Source of the DNA: Verrucomicrobiota bacterium
GTDB lineage: Bacteria; Verrucomicrobiota; Verrucomicrobiia; Opitutales; Puniceicoccaceae
Direction of reading: 5' to 3'
Assembly (NCBI GenBank): GCA_038744685.1
Contig: JBCDMB010000009.1
Span: 45,795 to 109,794, forward strand
DNA: 64,000 nt
Numbering within the stretch: the stretch's first letter is position 1; each line of letters starts with the position of its first letter. Shown one piece after another: positions 16,758-24,741 of this stretch. The notes beneath the pieces are model-generated. The model did no database searches and was not told the DNA's origin. It saw only the letters and a program-made list of their open reading frames with translations. A program made the position numbers and the translations under genes.

Positions 16758-17717
16758 CTACCTTAACCCGATTGTTTGCAAGATTCGCTCCAGATCGTCG
16801 TTTCCCTGGAACTGGATTACGATCCTACCGCTCTTGCCGTTCTGTTTTACCTGAATCGGTGCGCGCAAATGGTGCTCAAGATCTTTTTGTAAAGCCTCGA
16901 TCGCGGATTGGTTCTCGCCGGAAGAAATGACTGTTGGACTCGTGCCTCCAGCCTTTCGGACTTTTAGGCGCTTTACCTGATTCTCTGTATCGCGAACGCT
17001 CAAACCTTCCTTGAGGATTCTTCTCGCCATCAGTCCGCGGAGGGAAGAGTCCTCGATTCCTAGAAGTACTTTAGCATGTCCGGTTGAGAGTAATCCTTTC
17101 CCAAGATAGCCCTGAATTTCCGGATTCAGCTGCAGGAGTCGCAGCGAATTGGCGACTGTTGTCCGTCCCTTTCCAACCCGTTCAGCGGTTTGCTCCTGAG
17201 TGAGGTCAAAATCCTTCATGAGACTCGAAAAGCCGAGCGCCTCTTCTACTGGATTCAATTGTTCCCTCTGAAGATTCTCGATCAGGGCAAGGGCGGCAGA
17301 AGACGCGTCGCCGATTTGCATGACCCTTGCGGGAATTTTTGGCAGATCCAACAGTTCAAAGGCCCTGAGTCTCCGCTCTCCAGCAATCAATTCGTATCCA
17401 TCACCGGAAGGTCGGACTACGATCGGTTGAAGCAAGCCCTCGGATTGAATACTCTTTGCTAAATCTTCGAGTTTCTCAGCGGGGATCTCCTTCCTTGGCT
17501 GGTAAGGACTGCGCACAACTTCACTTACAAGGACTTCCTGATATCCGCGTGCCGGAGGCAAAGGTCGTTTGGGAGGCGACGCTTTGACTGGTTTCGCGAC
17601 GTTGATCTCCCCAGCCGACGTCGATTCGCTTTCCTGCCCAGTGGGCGAGTTCTCCGTTGAGCCACTCGACAAGATTCCGCTGAGACCTCTTCCAAGCCTG
17701 GGCTTTGCTTTAGCCAT
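16758..17717 (-). CDS. parB: ParB chromosome-partitioning protein
   Basis: A CTP-dependent DNA clamp that loads at parS and helps segregate the origin. Of 319 residues: N-terminal box RLGRGLSGIL (7-16), a Pro/Ser-rich linker (20-58), the ParB/Srx fold with PYQPR (71-75), CTP-binding GERRLRA (113-119) and ENLQREQLNP, a helix-turn-helix at about 172-195, and a C-terminal dimer domain. Length and motifs indicate an intact protein. Unusually no parA gene is adjacent, and I found no full parS palindrome in the window. Downstream on the minus strand there are only repeats. Confidence 0.93.
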   Translation of the reverse strand: MAKAKPRLGRGLSGILSSGSTENSPTGQESESTSAGEINVAKPVKASPPKRPLPPARGYQEVLVSEVVRSPYQPRKEIPAEKLEDLAKSIQSEGLLQPIVVRPSGDGYELIAGERRLRAFELLDLPKIPARVMQIGDASSAALALIENLQREQLNPVEEALGFSSLMKDFDLTQEQTAERVGKGRTTVANSLRLLQLNPEIQGYLGKGLLSTGHAKVLLGIEDSSLRGLMARRILKEGLSVRDTENQVKRLKVRKAGGTSPTVISSGENQSAIEALQKDLEHHLRAPIQVKQNGKSGRIVIQFQGNDDLERILQTIGLR

Positions 17718-17759
17718 CCTTCTATTGAAGAGCTTGCTGTAGAGAGTGCAACGTCTTGT

Positions 17760-18371
17760 TCACTCAGCCTGGGGAACGAAAATCGTGTCTCCTGCCCTCA
17801 AGTCGCGGGAGGCATCGGCGATTTTGTTGGCGTCGCGGATCCAATTCACTCGACTTTTATTTGTGCTGGCGATTTCACTGATGGTGTCTCCGGGTTTAAC
17901 CAAATACATGATTCCATTTGTTGGATACTCATCACTGAAAGACCGTTGCGGTGGTGCTGCTGCACGGGGAGTAGAATCTCTTAAAGTCTTCTTTAGAGCC
18001 TCCTCCACTTGTGAGGCCAGCGAATCGATTTGTTTTTTTACCGATGCGATGACTTCACGCCGACTATCCGCGTCTTCTTTCAGCAGTTCTGCCTTCAAAG
18101 AAGCGATCCGAGCGTCTACCTGGCGGAGGATATCGGCGTCTCCGGCGCGAGCGGCGGCCATACGGCTGATCGCGTCCTGAAGTTGTCGATTTTGGCGTCT
18201 CAAGTCCTCTACTTCAATTCGCAGGCTTCCAAGGAGTCCCTGAAGCGCACTGACGTCTTGAGAGAGACTAGCCACTTGCTTACGAAGATCACTGGTAGTG
18301 CTCTGCGAAAAGAGAACCAATGGAAAAAGCAGGGAGAGGACGGCAAAGCAAAACGGACGCTGAGAAAACAT
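17760..18371 (-). CDS. secreted coiled-coil protein with C-terminal LysM domain
   Basis: A 203-residue protein: signal peptide (MFSQRPFCFAVLSLLFPLVL, cleavage near FSQS), a coiled coil from about 28 to 125 (heptads such as LRKQVASLSQDVSALQGLLG), a short Pro/Ala linker, and one LysM domain at about 153-201 (YLVKPGDTISEIASTN... GDTIFVPQ). LysM binds peptidoglycan, so the protein probably sits in the periplasm and tethers or scaffolds at the wall. ATG 18371 is chosen over a TTG 12 codons upstream because it yields a clean signal peptide. Lies 42 bp before parB on the same strand. Confidence 0.85.
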   Translation of the reverse strand: MFSQRPFCFAVLSLLFPLVLFSQSTTSDLRKQVASLSQDVSALQGLLGSLRIEVEDLRRQNRQLQDAISRMAAARAGDADILRQVDARIASLKAELLKEDADSRREVIASVKKQIDSLASQVEEALKKTLRDSTPRAAAPPQRSFSDEYPTNGIMYLVKPGDTISEIASTNKSRVNWIRDANKIADASRDLRAGDTIFVPQAE

Positions 18372-18466
18372 GGATGGGAGAGTGATTTCATCGGCAATTT
18401 CTGGCAAGACCGGAAGAGGATTGTTTCGCTATTTACAGGTCCAGAGTTGCATGAAAATCTTGCCAA

Positions 18467-18931
18467 ATGCCGGGCTGGAGGAGCACTTTGCGATTGAAGG
18501 AGCATCCGGAGGGTGGTGTCTATCGGGAAATTCATCGCTCGGACGAGAGGGTATTGCCTTTTGACGGACGGACAGAGAGACGAGCGATCTCCCACATTTA
18601 CTTTTCCCTTTCAGCAGGGGAGATCAGTCGCTTCCATAGGGTGGAAAGCGATGAAATTTGGCATCTTTATGAAGGAAAGAAACTCCTTCTCCATGAATGG
18701 GAAGAGGGGAGTGATCAGATTCGGACCTCGTGTTTGGGAGGGCCTGACTATCCCCACTGCTACGTGGTTCGGAAGGGTTTTTGGCAAGCTGCAGAGCTCA
18801 TTGGTGAAGCCGTCTTGGTCGGATGCACAGTGGGCCCTGGCTTCGAGTTTGAGGATTTCAGGCTTTTGGACTCTTGTGACGAATGTCGAAAAGCGATCCA
18901 AGCGATTGGCGGTTTCGAACGGTTTCTCTAA
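18467..18931 (+). CDS. cupin protein of the DUF985 (Cupin_5) family, 5' end apparently frameshifted
   Basis: A 154-residue frame with the DUF985 cupin pattern: EHPEGGVYREIHRSDE at 12-27, ISHIYFSLSAGEISRFHRVESDEIWH, LHEW, and HCYVVRKGFWQAAEL near the end, giving the beta-barrel metal site residues. Family members normally start with a helix ending LxxHxxLxxHPEGG. Here that helix (MKILPNAGLEEHFA, from ATG 18451) lies in a neighbouring frame. Removing one base near 18493 joins them as LEEHFALKEHPEGG. So either a one-base insertion or sequence error disrupts the 5' end, or translation starts at 18467. Function in this family is unknown. Confidence 0.75.
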   Translation: MPGWRSTLRLKEHPEGGVYREIHRSDERVLPFDGRTERRAISHIYFSLSAGEISRFHRVESDEIWHLYEGKKLLLHEWEEGSDQIRTSCLGGPDYPHCYVVRKGFWQAAELIGEAVLVGCTVGPGFEFEDFRLLDSCDECRKAIQAIGGFERFL

Positions 18932-18951
18932 GTCTCTGGTAGGGGTTCATC

Positions 18952-19350
18952 CTAAAGCGCTTTGAACCATTCCTGCGCTTTTTCTCCAATCAAGGGGACC
19001 AGCTTTTTCTCTCCCTGGATAGCGCTAATGAGGCCTAGAATCCAAAAGACGAACGCAGCGAGGTAGCCGACCATACCAGCAATCCACCCAAGAATGGGAA
19101 CGATAAAAACGAAAGCAGACACGAGGCCGAGCAGCCAGATGCCGAGAGCCTGGCGAAGGTGGAACGATCCGAAGTCGCTCTTGGGATTATTCATAATTAA
19201 CGCGACAATCCATCCGATGAGCGTGATGTAGGCAACGATGCCAATGACTTTAGGATCGTAGCTGGATGTGGCTACTGTTGCCTCTGAGGTTGTATCCGTG
19301 CTCGGTTGTGTCTCGGACGATTCGTTTGGAGGTGGAGGTTCGTTGCTCAT
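18952..19350 (-). CDS. DUF4870-type membrane protein
   Basis: A 132-residue protein with an N-terminal Pro/Ser/Thr-rich cytosolic stretch (1-31) and then the DUF4870 pattern: YDPKVIGIVAYITLIGWIVALI, a loop NPKSDFGSFHLRQALGIWLL, and two to three more helices. The HLRQAL box is diagnostic of this small integral membrane family of unknown function. The start is the ATG giving MSNEPPPP; the frame is open 50 codons upstream, but that part lacks protein character. Confidence 0.82.
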   Translation of the reverse strand: MSNEPPPPNESSETQPSTDTTSEATVATSSYDPKVIGIVAYITLIGWIVALIMNNPKSDFGSFHLRQALGIWLLGLVSAFVFIVPILGWIAGMVGYLAAFVFWILGLISAIQGEKKLVPLIGEKAQEWFKAL

Positions 19351-19721
19351 AGAAAGACAATGGAGCGGGTTTCGGACCAAATGAAGGGGAAAATAGGGAA
19401 CCGAGAACAATTGTTGGACGTTGTTTTTGGGGATTGACGTCTTCGGCCTCTTCCCACTTGCTCCGACACTGCAACATCTGGTCGGACGAGCGCATCGCAT
19501 CCGGCTCCTTCCAACTAATTTACCTAGAACCAGTCATCATCGAAAAAGCGGGCTCCTTGGGGACCCTGGCTACACTTTAGCTTTCAGATTTTCGTCGCAG
19601 GTTGCACTATCTCCGCTGAGACAAATTCATCCTTCGACGAGGCAACAACGACCGGTTCAGGAAGCACGCCGTTTCTGTCTGGTCCTCTCTACAACCGGCG
19701 TTCAATCAGACAAGGAATACA

Positions 19722-20000
19722 GTGGACATATACGTGGGAAATCTTCCCTACAGCATGGATGGGACAGAGCTGGAACAGCTCTTCGGAGAATACGGAGCAG
19801 TTGAAAGGGTTTACCTGATCACTGACCGTGAGACCGGGCGCCCTCGTGGCTTCGGTTTTGTGACAATGAACAACGCGGACGAAGCGCATGCGGCAATCGA
19901 AGCTCTGAACGGGCAGGAAGTCGGTGGCCGTGCGTTAAAAATCAACGAAGCGCGTCCTCGTGAGGAACGAAGCGGTGGAGGAGGCCGGGGCCGACGGTAA
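19722..20000 (+). CDS. RNA-binding protein with a single RRM (glycine-rich type)
   Basis: A 92-residue RNA recognition motif protein: RNP2 is IYVGNL (3-8), RNP1 is GFGFVTM (44-50, after RPR), followed by a short Arg/Gly tail (SGGGGRGRR). Small RRM proteins of this type in bacteria bind single-stranded RNA and often respond to cold or stress. Starts at GTG 19722 with AAGGA six bases before it, and ends into a strong terminator at 20027. Monocistronic. Confidence 0.93.
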   Translation: MDIYVGNLPYSMDGTELEQLFGEYGAVERVYLITDRETGRPRGFGFVTMNNADEAHAAIEALNGQEVGGRALKINEARPREERSGGGGRGRR

Positions 20001-20026
20001 GTCGGGAATACCCCATACTCGCTTTT

Positions 20027-20055
20027 AAAAAAGGCCCGCCTCGGCGGGCCTTTTT
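20027..20055 (+). terminator. rho-independent terminator of the RRM gene
   Basis: AAAAAAGGCCCGC (20027-20039), loop CTCG, GCGGGCC and a T run (20044-20055): a GC-rich stem flanked by A and T tracts, probably active in both directions. Confidence 0.9.
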
Positions 20056-20060
20056 AATTT

Positions 20061-20224
20061 CCTCCTTCGTCCTCGACTTCGTCGCGGCCCTTCGGCGGAC
20101 AGCCTTCGTCTGGAGAGGTAGTAGATTTCATTTTAGTCGAAATGGTGGTTGGCGAAGCCAGCCGTCTCTGTCCGCCTAAGCCTTGGCGGAGGAGGAAGTG
20201 CCGAGCCGAAGGATCGGACGAAGG
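20061..20224. repeat. left direct repeat of the GIY-YIG cassette (R1)
   Basis: About 164 bp that aligns along its length with 20482-20614 in the same orientation: shared blocks CCTCGACTTCGTCGCGGC, TTCGGCGGACAGCCTTCGTC, GAGAGGTAGT, and GTGCCGAGCCGAAGGATCGG. R1 has about 30 extra bases (a TCCGCC...GGCGGA hairpin) that are missing from R2. The DNA is rich in short inverted CTTCG/CGAAG segments. Confidence 0.85.
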
Positions 20225-20228
20225 TCAA

Positions 20229-20552
20229 TTATTGTAAGTGTTTTTTTCTAAATGCTCTCCCCGAACCAGATTTAAGGTACTTTTCAAAATCTTCAGCTTT
20301 CTTCTGGCTGGGAAATCCGATAATCGAAACTAATTTCCATGGCATGTACCGAGCTTTACTCTTGTTTTCACCCCGGTTGTGCTTTGATAATCTGGCCAGT
20401 GGCTGGCGCGAGTATCCCACGTATGTCTCGATAGGTTTTTTGGTCGATTGTAAAACGTAGACATACCAGAGTGCCGTTGGTCCTCCTCCGTCCTCGACTT
20501 CGTCGCGGCACTTCGGCGGACAGCCTTCGTCTCGAGAGGTAGTCGGATTCAT
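20229..20552 (-). CDS. small GIY-YIG nuclease-domain protein
   Basis: A 107-residue product. The GIY-YIG core starts at about residue 29 (WYVYVLQSTKKPIETYVGYS), followed by RLSKHNRGENKSKARYMPWK and a C-terminal FEKYLKSGSGRAFRKKHL, the layout of short UvrC/YhbQ-type GIY-YIG proteins. Residues 1-27 are encoded by the flanking repeat R2 and are probably not part of the domain, so the real start may be a non-ATG codon near residue 28. Bracketed by direct repeats R1 and R2, which suggests a mobile cassette. Nuclease activity is inferred from the family. Confidence 0.8.
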   Translation of the reverse strand: MNPTTSRDEGCPPKCRDEVEDGGGPTALWYVYVLQSTKKPIETYVGYSRQPLARLSKHNRGENKSKARYMPWKLVSIIGFPSQKKAEDFEKYLKSGSGRAFRKKHLQ

Positions 20553-20614
20553 CTTAGTCGGAATAGTGGTGGCGAGGCCAGCCGTAGTGCCGAGCCGAAG
20601 GATCGGACGAAGGC
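20482..20614. repeat. right direct repeat of the GIY-YIG cassette (R2)
   Basis: About 133 bp matching R1 (20061-20224) in direct orientation but lacking a ~30-bp hairpin. Its right end (GGATCGGACGAAGGC) stops exactly at the 3' CCA end of tRNA-Leu at 20615, and its left part supplies the first codons of the GIY-YIG frame. Confidence 0.85.
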
Positions 20615-20701
<87 letters not shown>

Positions 20702-20714
20702 TTGGGAATCGTCT

Positions 20715-20744
20715 GTGATACGGTTTTTGAACGGATCGATTCAA
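20715..20744 (-). promoter_or_regulatory. putative tRNA-Leu promoter
   Basis: On the minus strand, TTGAAT (20744-20739), 18-bp spacer, TATCAC (20720-20715), positioned to start transcription about eight bases before the tRNA. Confidence 0.4.
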
Positions 20745-20870
20745 CCCTAATGTTTCCAGATTGTCATTTTTTGAGTGCCCCGACGATTTGACAGGGTCAG
20801 TGACGGTGAGGATAGTCGCCGTTCCTTAGTGTTTCCCTTCACGTTGGATCTTTTTGATCCGGCTTTTTCT

Positions 20871-22511
20871 ATGGCAGATTCATCCAAACCTTCTTCCGAA
20901 AAGTCTAAGGCTCTCAATCTCGAAGAGCTTCGCGGATTGGAATTTACGCCTCAGTGGTCGACCTCCGTAAGCCAGTCTGTTTCCAAGACGAATGAACCGA
21001 AGGATCGGAATGGGCGACCAAGATCTTCAGGAGGTCAGCCAAGGGATCGGAGACCCGCTCACCGAACAGAAGGCGGTAACCGAAAGGAGCGTTCTGCTCG
21101 ACGGCCCAACTTGCGACCTGAACCTTTCGAACCGGTAGTTCAATTTTCGATTTACCCGGAGGATGAACCTTTCGACCTTCTGACACAATCGATTCGCTCC
21201 AGCCTAAAGGTCTATGAGCTCTTTGAGATTAGCCGCCTCATTCTGGACAAGGCAGATCGGATGGTCGTGGTGGTCACTCCTCTCTCTGACGATGCTCCGC
21301 CTTTATACGAGTGCCTGCCAGACAGACAGATCTTTCGAGAAGAGGCCGCAGCTTTGACCCACGCTGCGAATCTCATCCTCCCGACGATTTTTGAAGAGTC
21401 CGAAGAGGAGGTAGAGGCACCGAAAGGAAACTTCTCCTCAGTTCTTCGCTGCAGCATTACAGGCAAACTACTTCCCCCAAGAAGCTACCATCGTTTTGGG
21501 CCGATGCTTCAGGAACATCATCGTCTGAACTGCTCGAACACTCCTCTGGAAAGGGTGGAGAAAGGACTGCGGGCGGAAAATGATCCCGAAAGGGTGCAAG
21601 AGTGGCTCCAATCGATGAGTCGGAGAGTCGTTTTACGGCTTCGGAAACCGGCAATCGACTCGGAAAATCAGTCTCCTCAGGTGGATTCCTCTTCTCTCCT
21701 CGAAGAGAACAAGACCGGCTCTTCCGAAGGATTCGATCCCAGTGAAGGTAAAGGCAGTGAGCCTCCGAATTCTTCTACAGAAGCCGAGGCTTCTGAAACG
21801 GAGGAAAAGCCGGTCGCTCAAGACCAGCCTCAGACAGGAGATCCGGTTAGAGAAGAAGTGACGCATGACGTGGACGAACAGACCGTTTTCGATTCCCGCG
21901 AGTCCGCGATTGCATTCATAGTTCGCACGAAGCGACAGGATTTGGCGAGAGAGACCCGTCAGGCAAGGATTCCCGGACGGTCACTGAGTGAAGCAGCGGA
22001 TAGCGAAATCCGTAAATCATTTCTTGAGTACGTGGAAAGGCAGAAGCGTTTTCCTCTCGATACGGCAAATAACGTTCGGATGAAGCTTAGGAAGGCGAAA
22101 TTCTTCATCTTTAAGAAAGGAAAAAAGGGTATCAGCTACGTAGCCCCTGTTCGGCGGAAGTCACGGCCGCGTGATGCCGTTTTTGCGGATTCGGTGAACG
22201 AGATCATATCGGTCTTGGAGAAAAGTCCGGGCATCCTTCTCAAGGATCTCCCTGAGAAACTGAAAGAGAAACGGGGTGCTGAGGGTGAGAACGCTGAGAA
22301 TCAGTGGAAGATCGATTTAAAGTGGCTGAAAACCGAGGGGTATGTTTATGAGTACGGTGGCGGATCTTTGGATATCCATTCCATCGAGGACGGCCCAAGT
22401 TCAGCTTCTCAGCACAAGAGCCCAGTGGAAAACGCTGGTGAGGAGCCTGAGACCACTCCACTAGAAACTCATCCTGATCCGTCAACAGGAGAGTCTAAGA
22501 ACGCGGGCTAG
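20871..22511 (+). CDS. large conserved hypothetical protein with a possible C-terminal winged helix
   Basis: A 546-residue protein I do not recognise. Basic, Arg/Ser/Pro-rich N-terminal tail (about 35-85); a folded block at about 90-205 (PVVQFSIYPEDEPFDLLTQS, YELFEISRLILDKADRMVVV); a conserved-looking CSITGKLLPPRSYHRFGPML block at about 220; an acidic Ser/Glu linker (about 285-350); and a C-terminal pair of helical segments ending in SVNEIISVLEKSPGILLKDL...WKIDLKWLKTEGYVYEYGGG, which looks like a winged helix. The DNA/RNA-binding flavour of both ends suggests a nucleic-acid role, but this is inference. ATG 20871 is chosen; the frame is open 32 codons upstream. Confidence 0.7.
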   Translation: MADSSKPSSEKSKALNLEELRGLEFTPQWSTSVSQSVSKTNEPKDRNGRPRSSGGQPRDRRPAHRTEGGNRKERSARRPNLRPEPFEPVVQFSIYPEDEPFDLLTQSIRSSLKVYELFEISRLILDKADRMVVVVTPLSDDAPPLYECLPDRQIFREEAAALTHAANLILPTIFEESEEEVEAPKGNFSSVLRCSITGKLLPPRSYHRFGPMLQEHHRLNCSNTPLERVEKGLRAENDPERVQEWLQSMSRRVVLRLRKPAIDSENQSPQVDSSSLLEENKTGSSEGFDPSEGKGSEPPNSSTEAEASETEEKPVAQDQPQTGDPVREEVTHDVDEQTVFDSRESAIAFIVRTKRQDLARETRQARIPGRSLSEAADSEIRKSFLEYVERQKRFPLDTANNVRMKLRKAKFFIFKKGKKGISYVAPVRRKSRPRDAVFADSVNEIISVLEKSPGILLKDLPEKLKEKRGAEGENAENQWKIDLKWLKTEGYVYEYGGGSLDIHSIEDGPSSASQHKSPVENAGEEPETTPLETHPDPSTGESKNAG

Positions 22512-22560
22512 CAGCTGGTTTCCTAACCGGTGAAACGGCTTCGCTTTGTCTGTGAACGAA

Positions 22561-23193
22561 CTACCAGTCCCAGCTCTGTTTCATCTGCCCATTTTGGCGC
22601 ATTCCGACCGGAGTCCCGAAGACTTCGTAAAGGATGAAGCTCTTTTGCAGGCTTTCCGGGTCCTCCAGGGCTTCCTTTAAAAACTGGCGGTAGCTCGATG
22701 AAGTCCGATTCGAGTTCCTTCTGGTAGCTACTTTCTGAATCACTTTACTCCTCTTCTGCGCCTCGAGTCTTGCGGCTTCCACCCGCTCTTGGGAGCGGCG
22801 CACTTCCTCCAACTGGTTTTCCAGATTTTGTTCGTAGGAAGGGGCTTTGGTTTGCGGGGTAAGAGTTTGCTCGACTGGTTGGAGTGGAGGAGCGATTTCT
22901 CTTTCTGCGGTCATCGAGCGCCTTTCCCTGCTCTCACGAAGGACCGCTCCACCTCGCTCTGGTTCACGTGCGCCTTGCGCGGGCGCACCTGATGCTTGAG
23001 GTTGGCCTGATTTTTGTCGCCGCTCGGCAATCCTCCGTTTCAGCTCCTCACGAATCTTTCTAAGATCATCGGGAACGTCCTCTTTCTTCTTTGGCGCACC
23101 CTCCTCGCTCTCACCCTTTTTTCCCAAAAAGCTGGAGAGAAAGTAAACCGCGAAGAAAATCAGCGGCAGAAGTATTTCGAGGAGGCCGTCCAC
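22561..23193 (-). CDS. hypothetical membrane-anchored coiled-coil protein
   Basis: A 210-residue product, unknown family. One N-terminal helix (LLEILLPLIFFAVYFLSSFL, 3-22), then a highly charged segment rich in Lys/Glu/Arg (DDLRKIREELKRRIAERRQK) and coiled-coil stretches (about 125-155), ending in a short C-terminal domain with VFGTPVGMR. GTG start at 23193, 34 bp after the stop of floA on the same strand, so it may be the last gene of the nfeD-floA operon. Confidence 0.65.
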   Translation of the reverse strand: MDGLLEILLPLIFFAVYFLSSFLGKKGESEEGAPKKKEDVPDDLRKIREELKRRIAERRQKSGQPQASGAPAQGAREPERGGAVLRESRERRSMTAEREIAPPLQPVEQTLTPQTKAPSYEQNLENQLEEVRRSQERVEAARLEAQKRSKVIQKVATRRNSNRTSSSYRQFLKEALEDPESLQKSFILYEVFGTPVGMRQNGQMKQSWDW

Positions 23194-23227
23194 AGGGATC
23201 GAGAGTTTTTAAGCGTCTCTGAAATGA

Positions 23228-24277
23228 CTAGTTTTGGCCGGGAATCTGAGGTGTATCCTCATCATCCTTGGAGATGGTATCCCGCATCTTAGTGTCCGCC
23301 TGAATGTTGTTCAGACGGTAGTAGTCCATGACTCCCAGGTTGCCCTCACGGAGAGCGTCCGCAATTGCCATCGGGACCTGTGCTTCGGCTTCGACCAGCT
23401 TAGCCTGCATCTCTTGGACTTTCGCTTTCATCTCCTGTTCGAGTGCGACCGCGGCTGCACGGCGGATTTCGGCCTGAGCCTGGGCCATATTCTTGTTTGC
23501 CTCGGCTTGGGCGACCTGCAACTTCGCACCGATATTTTCGCCGACGTCAACGTCAGCGATGTCGATCGAAAGAATTTCGAATGCCGTTCCAACGTCTAAT
23601 CCGCGCTGAAGGACGACCTTGGAAATCGAATCGGGACTTTCCAGAACGGTCTTGTAGGTGTCTGCAGAACCGATTGTCGTCACGATACCTTCCCCTACCC
23701 GGGCAATGATCGTTTCTTCCAAGGCACTTCCGACGTAACGATCAAGATTGGACCGCACGGTCACCCGCGCTCTTGCTTTGACTTGAATGCCGTCTTTTGC
23801 GACCCCGTCAATACTGCGTTTTCCAGCGTTTGGGTCGGGGCAGTCGATCACTTTCGGGTTGATGGAGGTACGCACCGCTTCGACGACGGATTTCCCAGTT
23901 CCTTTTGTTGCCAGATCGATGGCGCAGGCGCGAGTCCAGTTCAAATTGATCGATGCTTTATCGGCAGCAATGAGAGCCTGAACGGTATGAATGATGTTCC
24001 CCTCGGCGAGGTAATGAGCTTCCAGCTCATCCGTGCTGATCTCAATCCCCGCCTTTGACGCGGTAATGCGGGCGTCGACGACCAGTTTATAATCCACCGA
24101 TCGTAGCCTCATGGCCACCAGGGTGAAAATGCTTACGGAGGCACCTGCGAGCAAAGCTCGAAGCCACACGTTAAAGAAAGAGAAGAGAATATACAGGAGA
24201 ACGAGAACGGCGATCACGAGGACGCCTGTGAGGATCACGCCCCAAGGTATTTCAGCGAGGAACAGGAGGTTATTCAT
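23228..24277 (-). CDS. floA: flotillin-like protein FloA
   Basis: Bacterial flotillin that organises membrane microdomains. The 349 residues comprise two adjacent N-terminal hydrophobic segments (about 13-33 and 37-57), the conserved UPF0365 body ([60 protein letters not shown]), and the Ala/Glu-rich coiled coil at about 255-310. Near full family length. Its ATG overlaps the stop of the upstream NfeD-like gene (ATGA, 24274-24277), so the proteins are made together; in Bacillus the equivalent is yqeZ-yqfA. Confidence 0.95.
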   Translation of the reverse strand: MNNLLFLAEIPWGVILTGVLVIAVLVLLYILFSFFNVWLRALLAGASVSIFTLVAMRLRSVDYKLVVDARITASKAGIEISTDELEAHYLAEGNIIHTVQALIAADKASINLNWTRACAIDLATKGTGKSVVEAVRTSINPKVIDCPDPNAGKRSIDGVAKDGIQVKARARVTVRSNLDRYVGSALEETIIARVGEGIVTTIGSADTYKTVLESPDSISKVVLQRGLDVGTAFEILSIDIADVDVGENIGAKLQVAQAEANKNMAQAQAEIRRAAAVALEQEMKAKVQEMQAKLVEAEAQVPMAIADALREGNLGVMDYYRLNNIQADTKMRDTISKDDEDTPQIPGQN

Positions 24278-24738
24278 AATTTTTCAACAGTTAATCGGAA
24301 ATTGTCTCGTGCGACCACGCGGATCGCTTGGCCCTTTTCGAGAAGACCTGAGCGGGAGTAAGCTTCAAACTTGTCTTCACCGAGCCGGATCATCCCCGTG
24401 GGCGCCATGGTCGTCAAGGTTACTCCCTCAATCCCGATCACTTCGTCAGTTGCGCTAACTGACTCCGTGCGACCGGTCACGGCGGAACCAAGAATCAAAT
24501 TTTTTCGGAGACGAGTCTTTCCGAGTAACTTAAATTCGAAGTAAACAGCGGTCAGAATCGCGCTACCGCCTACGATGAAAACCAGAACAGCACCCGCCAA
24601 ACCCAGAGGCTCGTAGGAAAGATAAGAGGCAAGGGCCAGCGCTACAGCGGCGAATATTCCCAGGATGCCACCGGGAACAAGAACTTCAAGGCTGGCTAGC
24701 ACCAGCGCCAGAAGAAGGAGGCCTACGATTTCAGGCAT
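24274..24738 (-). CDS. NfeD-like membrane protein with OB-fold domain
   Basis: A 154-residue partner of flotillins. Two to three membrane helices (about 5-60), then a C-terminal OB-fold beta domain ([20 protein letters not shown]... [20 protein letters not shown]... [15 protein letters not shown]), typical of NfeD C-terminal domains. It lacks the ClpP-like protease part. Sits between the long NfeD protease gene (3-bp gap) and floA (ATGA overlap). Confidence 0.9.
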   Translation of the reverse strand: MPEIVGLLLLALVLASLEVLVPGGILGIFAAVALALASYLSYEPLGLAGAVLVFIVGGSAILTAVYFEFKLLGKTRLRKNLILGSAVTGRTESVSATDEVIGIEGVTLTTMAPTGMIRLGEDKFEAYSRSGLLEKGQAIRVVARDNFRLTVEKL

Positions 24739-24741
24739 GGG

